Source: Udeniomyces pyricola
Lineage: Eukaryota > Basidiomycota > Tremellomycetes > Cystofilobasidiales > Mrakiaceae
Direction: 5' to 3'
Assembly: GCA_039545295.1 (NCBI GenBank)
Contig: BCIK01000028.1
Location: forward strand, 102,760 to 166,759
DNA: 64,000 bases
In this document: positions 57,173 to 64,000 of the stretch, piece after piece
Position numbering within the stretch: the stretch's first letter is position 1
How the letters are laid out: the number at the start of each line of letters is the position of its first letter
The notes under the pieces: model-generated
The model's input: the letters and a program-made list of their open reading frames with translations, nothing else
Database searches by the model: none
What the model was told of the DNA's origin: nothing
Translations under genes and position numbers: made by a program

Positions 57173-60017
57173 CTAGGCGAGATCATTGAGGGCTACCGCT
57201 ACGCAAGCTCTGTTGCATCCACAATCGACCGATCGAGAAAAAGGAATATTCAATTACGAAAGGAACGTGTTGATTGTTAGTACGAAGGCCCACGCTCTCC
57301 GAATCTACTCGCCCACGCGCAAAGAAAGAAAAGATGCAAGTGATGGATAAGCAGGAAAAAGACGAACCGATGATGACCGTTGTATTGACGAACGGTTTCC
57401 CCTGTCGCAAGTTCCCAAAGCCGAGCAACGTGATCCGAAGACGCTGAAGGTGAAGGAATGTACAAACGACGACGGATGCGTCAATCAAGCAAGAAAGAGA
57501 GATCAGCGGTTGTTGTTTCAAACAGGCAATCATGGCCTCCTGCACGATTCTTCTTCTCTTTCTTCTTTCATGTGGAGATCAACTTACCTGTCACGAGGTA
57601 GCACGAGTCTGCACTGAACGCGGCATCCCAGACCCATCGCTGATGACCCTCGAGAACCCGCTCGAGCGTGAACTCGTAGTTTTCCGTCGACCAGATCTTG
57701 ACCGTCTTGTCAGCGGAGCACGTGGCAAGTTTTCTAATGAAATACACCCAAGAACAAGGACAAATCAAACGGACGGCGATAGGTAGATCGTGAGTGAAAA
57801 AATGCAAGGAAGGAGAGGCGAGATTGAAGGAATAAGAGACGTGAACGGCATGCAACGCACTTGGTATCGGGCGAAAGGACGACGCGGGTGATATACCGGC
57901 TATGAGCTGGGAACATCGTCACTGGTTGAAGGTCAGAATGATCACCCGGTTCGAATTTCCATACGTAACAGTTCCCCTGAGGAAGCGAGTTTGACGAAGA
58001 TACAATCCAAGTTTTTCAAGGCAGAAAGGGGTAGATAGCAAAGGGAAGCCGACGCGTCAGTCGATGAAAGATTGAATGTTGGTTTAGAGATGGGAGATGG
58101 AAAGTGAGAAACTTTGAGACCTTGTTATTGCCTGCGACCAGGATGGATCCATCCGAGGCGACCGTGACAGATCGCATGGGAACATCTGCATCGGGAACCT
58201 AGACTCGCGTTGAAACGGACCAAGAAAGGAGAAAGGTGCATATGTAAATATGATTTAGAAACGGAAGAATCGTCAGCATCGAGCTCTCGCATGCATCCCG
58301 AGTCGGTCGACATGAGCCAAGAGGACCCGAGAGATAAAAGAATGAAAAGGCTGGCGCACCAGCTCATGGGTCATGTTGTTCTCGGCGAGATCCCAGACTT
58401 TAACACTGCCATCTTGATCACACGATATGAGCTCTCCTTGATTGGGGTGAATAACGACATCGTTGACGGGTGAGCGGTGGTCGTAATGACGCTGGATAGC
58501 GGACGTTCTGAAGGGGGAGGACAAAGGGGTCGGAAGCAGAAAGCAGAGAGAATGGGGATATTGGACAACAAGTCAAGCCAATCGGTAGTCAGAGGTGTGA
58601 CCGATTGAACGATGATATTTGATGCCCAAACGCTGTAACTTCTTTGCCCCACCAGCATCACAAAGATGCAATCTCAGCTCACCTCGAGTCCCAGATCTTG
58701 AGCGTGCCATCCTCGCTTCCTGTGACAAGCCATTTGCCTTCGCAGTGAAACGCCATCGAGGTGATGTTAGCCGAGTGACCCTCGAACGTCGCTATCTATT
58801 GGCAGGTACAAAAGTATGATAAACGACCCGTGGCAGATGGGTTGGTTAGGCATATTCAAAAAGTATCCGGGTCATCAAAGAAAGCACGATACGAGAAGAC
58901 GACCTGGCAGAACGACGTACGGGAGCAGTGTTGGCCGTCTGCTGAATGTCATAGAGTCTTGTTGTCGAGTCGCCGCATTGATCAAAGGTTAGTCGTCTTC
59001 ATGGCCGTTCAGGTGGATGCGAGTTGGTGACTCACTTGACTGAATTGTGGCCCGCAGCGGCGAGGAGCTTTTTGTCGGGCGAAATGGCGAGACGCGTGAC
59101 TTGTTTCTAGATAGAACCGGATGCGTGAGGAACATGAACGACATCAGTTCAATCTGCACTCACACTGGTCGAAACAGGGGAGTATCAGGAAACATGTGAA
59201 TGGCAAAAGGAGCTCATAGAGCTTGCGACACCGTCTGAAACAGCTGGAGCTTGCTGCCTAATTCGTCTCGCGAACAAGTCCATTTATGCAGATTGACCCA
59301 GGATATATCAGCACCTGAGAAGTCCTTGGTGTTCACAGCTGCCATGTGCCAGACACAATCTCCTCTGAGACTCATGACGCCCTCTAAAGGTGAGAGGTGC
59401 CCTTCTATTTGCGCGAACACCCACGCCATCATAGAGGTCTCGCTTCGACCGTTCGTGAAGTTCCGCTACGGTTGCAACAGTTTCGTTACCATCCAGACGC
59501 CGATAGATTCCTACTTGTGAGCATCAAAGGGTACGAGATGACTAGCGGCGCTCGGAACGTACGGAATCGGCGTTTTGGATCGTGCGTCCACAGATGCCTG
59601 ACCAAGCTTCCCAGAATTTGATTGTATGATCGTCTAAGGATGTATCAAGGAGGAAATAGGATGTTCAAGGGCCGAAGTCAGCTTGAAGGCAAATCGATGG
59701 ACGCATATATGGAAGGGATGATGGAGAGTAGGCGCACATCCGGCAGTGACAAGGATGACGCTGAGGTCGGCTTGGGTGGTTTGTTGTTGTTGCTGCTGTT
59801 GTTGCTGTTGCTGTTGCTGTTGCTGATGTTGTTGTTGCTGTTGCTGATGTTGTTGTTGCTGTTGCTGATGTTGTTGTTGCTGTTGTTGGTGTTGGTGTTG
59901 TTGCTGTTGTTGGTGTTGCTGTTGAAGATGCTGTTGCTGTTGCTGCTGATGATGAGCTTCGGAATCGCGATGTTGAGGCTGATGTTGGGGTTGATGATGG
60001 CGTTGTGGTGGATCCAT
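57173..60017 (-). CDS. LST8: TOR complex subunit Lst8 (WD40 protein) with polyQ extension
   Basis: Lst8 binds the TOR kinase domain and is a core part of TORC1 and TORC2. Exons on the minus strand: 59738-60017, 59563-59633, 59036-59106, 58921-58957, 58683-58795, 58360-58507, 58121-58198, 57861-57976, 57588-57733, 57368-57443, 57173-57209; 1,173 nt, 390 aa. The beta-propeller begins with [21 protein letters not shown] and contains [88 protein letters not shown] and YNGHH..CVALNDLA, the family end. Unusually, about 83 residues precede the propeller, almost all Gln and His, encoded by CAG/CAA repeats. No Met lies between this tract and the propeller, so it should be translated. Intron 2 is long (456 nt). 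It is head to head with RTC1. Confidence 0.95.
59780..59955 (-). repeat. CAG/CAA coding repeat (polyQ/H of LST8)
   Basis: Imperfect trinucleotide repeat read as runs of six or more Gln separated by single His residues, inside LST8 exon 1. Mixed CAG and CAA codons suggest the tract is partly stabilised against slippage. Confidence 0.9.
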
Positions 60018-60519
60018 GGTTGATAGAAAGAGAGATGGGAAGAGGCAGTTGAGCAGAGAGGGTTGATGGTGATGATGATGGCGATGGTGACGGTGGATGA
60101 CACAAGTGGATGTTGGCTGGAAGATTGGGCGAGGTGATGAAGCGTGCAAGCATGGAATCTGTCGTCTGGCTTGATCGATCGAGTGATCATCTTGCAGGCC
60201 GGATGGGATGATCGATCAACCTCATCATAATCACCCGTATAACGTATTATACGTTGATGCATGTGCAGTCTCCTTGTTACTCTCCTCTACAGTTCCGGCT
60301 TCCCACTGATTAATCACCAGATAGCCCGTCTCTACCCATCCCCCATCACTATTGCCGCTCACCTCTGCTGTGTCAACCGATCAGACAACCCCGCATATAG
60401 CTACCGTCCCATTTGCAGTCGCTTGCCTCTCCATCCCATCGGACTTCGACCGAATCTCAGGTCTCAGACGCAGTTGTCCGTTAATCTCCCCACCATATCT
60501 TACATAGCTCTCCTCACCC
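60018..60519. promoter_or_regulatory. Bidirectional promoter region LST8/RTC1
   Basis: The only 502 bases between the divergent LST8 and RTC1 start codons. It contains a near-palindrome GTATAACGTATTATAC at about 60238-60253. Both transcripts must start here, unless RTC1 begins further downstream. Confidence 0.6.
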
Positions 60520-63500
60520 ATGTTTAGCAACATTACCAGGTAAATCCGCTCTCAAATCCTATCCATCTCATCCTTCCATGTCCTCACTCATCTTACCCGT
60601 TTCTACTTCGGCTCTGCCATTTAATCAACCAATTTCAGCATCGTTCACCCCTCGCCTTCTCCATCCTCGTCGACCTCATCAGCTTCGAACCCCCCAGCAT
60701 CGACGCACCAGCTGGCACCATCCCATGCTCGCCACCCTTCTCCCCACCCGAGCAACCACCTCAACTTTAGCCAGTTCGATTCCCTTTACACAGACCCCCG
60801 CTTACCTGGCTCACCATCATACAATCTTGGCGCGTCCGCCCCCGTCGCCTCGTCCTCGCACGCGCCTTGGTCGTCATCACCCGACGCGTCGCCGCCACCG
60901 ACATTCCTCCTCGCGGACAGATACGCGGCTGGATACGTGCGCAGACGGGCTCTTCATAGCGTAGGAAAGAAGAAGTCCCGCGGGGCTGCCAAGACTAAGG
61001 ATGTTGGCCCCGGCGGGAGAATCGGGGAGGATGGTAATAGTCCAGCGGGAGAAGGACTCGAAGGCGACATTCTCAATAGCATGGGCCGAGGACCTGAAGG
61101 AAGTGGTCGAGCTGTTGTCGTAGGCAACGAGGGTAAGTATATGCTGTTTCGACGGACAGTTCTAAATCGGAGTGTAGTGCTGTCATCGGAGCGACTGCGA
61201 CGAGATGAACTAGCCTGGACAGCGACTACGCCCTTCTCCGTTTATATGCGTTTTTTTTTACCGCATATTTACCATTTACCTCATTCAATTGAACACAAAC
61301 TACACAGTTCTCCGAGTCGTCAAGTTTACCACGCCCTCGATGCTTCCCTCTCTTCCTCCTCCTCCACATACAATCTCCCCCACCTTTTCCGTTTACTCTG
61401 GTTCGCGCTCGACCCACCCAATCGATCTGTCGCCTCCCAAAGGATCCTTTCCGCTACCTCCTCTGTCCAACAGCACAAAGGGTAGCAAGCTCTCGGCGGC
61501 AACAGTGGCGGCGGCTGAGGATGGACCTCAGTTGGTTGGGACGGGACCGGCTGGCGTCCTCCTCGAGGAACTGTGCACCCTGAGAGGGTTGAGGGAAGCA
61601 ACAGGTGGAAGCGGTGTCGTCGAGTGTCGATGGGGAACAGGAGGTACTTTCCTATCTTTGTCCCTAAATATGCTGTTGTGAGGCTTCAGGCTCAGGCTTC
61701 AGACTCAAGTGGAGTCTGCCGGATTGACTTACCCGTCGACTGTCCGCTCGCTTTGCATGTCAGGTCTCTCAAATCGCGTCTTTGTATCGTCTCGCAAGGG
61801 CAACGTCTTCATTTGGGATGTTCATCAACCTCACAAGATCCGTATGTACCAATTTGTAAACTCTGGCCTATGTTCAGTGTACACATGCATCGATGTGCGT
61901 GATCTGACGCTGTATGCTTCACCTTTGCCTGCGTAGATACGAGCCTTGTCGTCGACCCAACTCGCAAACCCGTAACTTGCCTACGTCTTGCTCCAGCTGG
62001 AGCAAGTGGGACACCGGGAGAGACACTCATGACAGCTGGACATGATCAGACTGTCCGAGTTTTTGTGAGTCGTCATCGTTGAAGACGCGTACACGATAGA
62101 TAGATCGCTAGTCAGGCATAAAAGGCTTTTTTACCGCTTCGATCATGCACTGATCTATCCGTGCACCTTCCCTTGTTCATTTATCCAACCTTTATCCAGG
62201 ATCTTCGTACCAATCGTCCGATCCCTCACTCTCTGTCCTCTCTGGCTGCTTCCCATCCTATCGCCTCGCTCGCCATTTGCCCGACCTCACCAACCCATAT
62301 CGTCGTTGGCCTCGAGAACGGTACGCTCGGCTGGATTGATTGGCGGATGGGCAACAAGTTCGTGGGTCGTAAATTTGGAGCCCATGGGGGAGAGACCGTC
62401 ATGGGACTCGACTGGAAGGAAAGTTCCGAGGAGAAAGGCGAGGGAAGAACTGCGGGAGGTTGGATAGTCAGTGGTGGCTTCGATAAGCGGATCAACGTGA
62501 GCCCTCAACTTTTCTTTTTACCGTTGTGCCTTTCTCGCCGTCGACGAGCTTGAACTCAACTCGATTCTTCGTCTGAATCCTTGTCAATTCAGATTTGGGA
62601 TATGGCTAATCCACGCAAGAATCAAGAGCCTCCTTTCCGAACGCTACGTCCTTCAGCTGAGGTCGGCAAAGTCAGTTGGCGTCCGGGCCATGAAACCGAG
62701 CTCGCCGCCGTTTCATACCAGACTACAGCTTCAACTACAGCTGGAGCATCAGCGAGAGAATGTGCAATCCAAATTTGGGATGTTCGCCGGAGCTTTGTCC
62801 CCAAGTATACCCTGGAAGGAGGTGACGGCCGACTAGCAGGTAAGTCGCCTGACTCTTTTTTTCTGACCTCGACAGCAGCTATGTATAGACATTTTGTTGA
62901 CACAGACCATTCATGTTTACTCTCTATGCATGATCAGATTTTGCTTGGAACGACAGCGGTACTCTTTGGGCGGCGTACAAGACTGGTTTTGTCGTCCAGC
63001 ACGACGTCCGCTACCATACTCGTCCGCTTGACGAAGTCCCAAGAACGTCTATGTCATGGGATCCTTCTGGCAACCTCGCTTTTATTGTGGACAAGTTTGT
63101 GGAAGGCGAGATACCATTTGACGATATGTAAGTCTTGGTCATGACTGATCGACAAGTTGTATCGCCCCAGAATCTGATGAGTTTGTCTCTTCTTCATATA
63201 TCACGTGACTTACATTTATCTTCCTTACCGTGTTCTTACTACGCTCACATTTGGGTTGATCAGCAAACCCGACCTCCAAGGTAAAACGTCCCATTTAGGC
63301 ATCGAACCCAAGACGATGCGAGACATGCCCTTTGAGCCGAACCAAGTCTTGACGGCCTTTGGCGTCGAGGACTTTGACCGCGAACTGTTCATCCGGCTCG
63401 CGAAGAAGCTCAAGTTTGACCGGATGGACCCAGAAAACCTTTGTAATCACAATGCAAAGGTACGTGTATCGGCTGTCACTAATCCATCAGAATCAAGAAA

Positions 63501-64000
63501 AAGCGTTCGACTCACCCAACCTCCTTTGTCTGAGAACAGATCGCTCGCCAGATGAATCTACCGCGAGAATGGAGCGTCTGGCTCCAGCTGAAGAACATCA
63601 TCACCGATGCTCGGTTGCTGTGCCAACAGGTGTCTCATGCCACATCTGCTCCCTTGCTGCCTACGATGAACCGGATTGCCGTGTCAGATCTCGCCGAGAT
63701 TCCCGATTTCGCTCTTCCTCCTCCCTCGTCACTCCCAACACCTAAAACTCAACTCACCCCTTTGTCTCCACTGCCACCACCACCACCACCGGAAAGTCGT
63801 CATCTCGTTCGGCCACGGTCAACCAGTCAGTCACCCCTCGTTCGGGCGCACTTTCCAGAGGACATGGCCGCTGCCGCTCGCGCGAGCAATGGTATGAGCA
63901 GCTCTAGACTTAGAGGTAAGGCACAGAAACATCCCCGACCAACACCTCCTGAGCGACCTACTATACAGTATACTCAACCGTCTTCGGCCACCGTCCCTAC
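60520..64000 (+). CDS. RTC1: SEA/GATOR2 subunit Rtc1 (Sea2, WDR24), 3' end outside window
   Basis: Part of the vacuolar SEACAT/GATOR2 complex that relays amino-acid sufficiency to TORC1. Exons seen: 60520-60539, 60639-61132, 61308-61643, 61710-61841, 61937-62064, 62200-62496, 62593-62839, 62938-63127, 63264-63459, 63540-64000 (open). The first exon is 20 nt (MFSNIT). A low-complexity leader of about 140 residues precedes a WD40 propeller: RSLCMSG..VFVSSRKGNVFIWD, AGHDQTVRVFDLRTNRPIPHSL, GLENGTLGWIDWR, GGFDKRINIWDMA, AIQIWDVRRSFVPKY, FAWNDSGTLWAAYKTGFVVQHDVRY, MSWDPSGNLAFIVDK and EIPFDD. Helical repeats follow (FDRELFIRLAKKLKFDRM, LCNHNAKIARQM), as in WDR24. The C-terminal RING of the family is not reached. 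The 61644-61709 intron boundary is the least certain. Confidence 0.92.

Noticed and set aside
57940..57962. GTTCGAATTTCC resembling a tRNA B box
   Set aside because: It lies within LST8 coding sequence and no A box or cloverleaf partner is present.

Overview
The window is nuclear DNA from a filamentous or yeast-like fungus, most likely a basidiomycete. It carries eukaryotic housekeeping genes broken by many short GT-AG introns, with CTNAY-type branch sites and pyrimidine-rich acceptors. It also has eIF3h, a malonyl-CoA synthetase and a meiotic recombinase, and there are no operons. I cannot place it below phylum from sequence alone. All exon boundaries below were read by eye: each was chosen so that the reading phase closes exactly and the protein rejoins its family consensus. 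They have not been tested against transcripts.

Layout: DUG3 (-, 505-3473), CWC15 (-, 4239-5568), a small putative secreted protein (+, 6299-6619), DMC1 (+, 7114-9412), KRE33/NAT10 (+, 9903-14913), YSA1 (+, 15328-16992), a small one-pass membrane protein (+, 17851-18714), an ACS-family MFS transporter (-, 20195-22854), a 2.5 kb gene-poor stretch with an unresolved G tract, a DXD glycosyltransferase (+, 25375-28884), an uncharacterised fungal protein (+, 29817-30967), PHA2 prephenate dehydratase (+, 31239-33721), a 2,421-residue pseudokinase/AAA/GAF hybrid histidine kinase in about 45 exons (-, 34826-46661), eIF3h (+, 48426-50830), a malonyl-CoA synthetase (-, 52015-56037), LST8 (-, 57173-60017), and the start of RTC1/SEA2 (WDR24) running off the right edge (+, 60520-64000).

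The genes are mostly functionally unrelated: glutathione turnover, splicing, meiosis, 18S rRNA/tRNA acetylation, ADP-ribose clearance, transport, glycosylation, phenylalanine synthesis, two-component signalling, translation initiation, acyl-CoA activation and TOR signalling. The clearest functional pairing is at the right end. LST8 (TORC1/TORC2) and RTC1 (SEA/GATOR2, upstream of TORC1) are head to head across about 500 bases.

The most unusual feature is gene structure. Several genes can only be joined into their family proteins by accepting micro-exons of 5, 6, 7, 8, 12, 13, 14, 17, 18, 19 and 20 nt and two GC-AG introns with GCAAGT donors. DMC1 alone has exons of 7 and 5 nt. The catalytic N-terminal Cys of DUG3 sits on a 12-nt first exon. 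Ordinary gene callers would probably break or truncate these genes.
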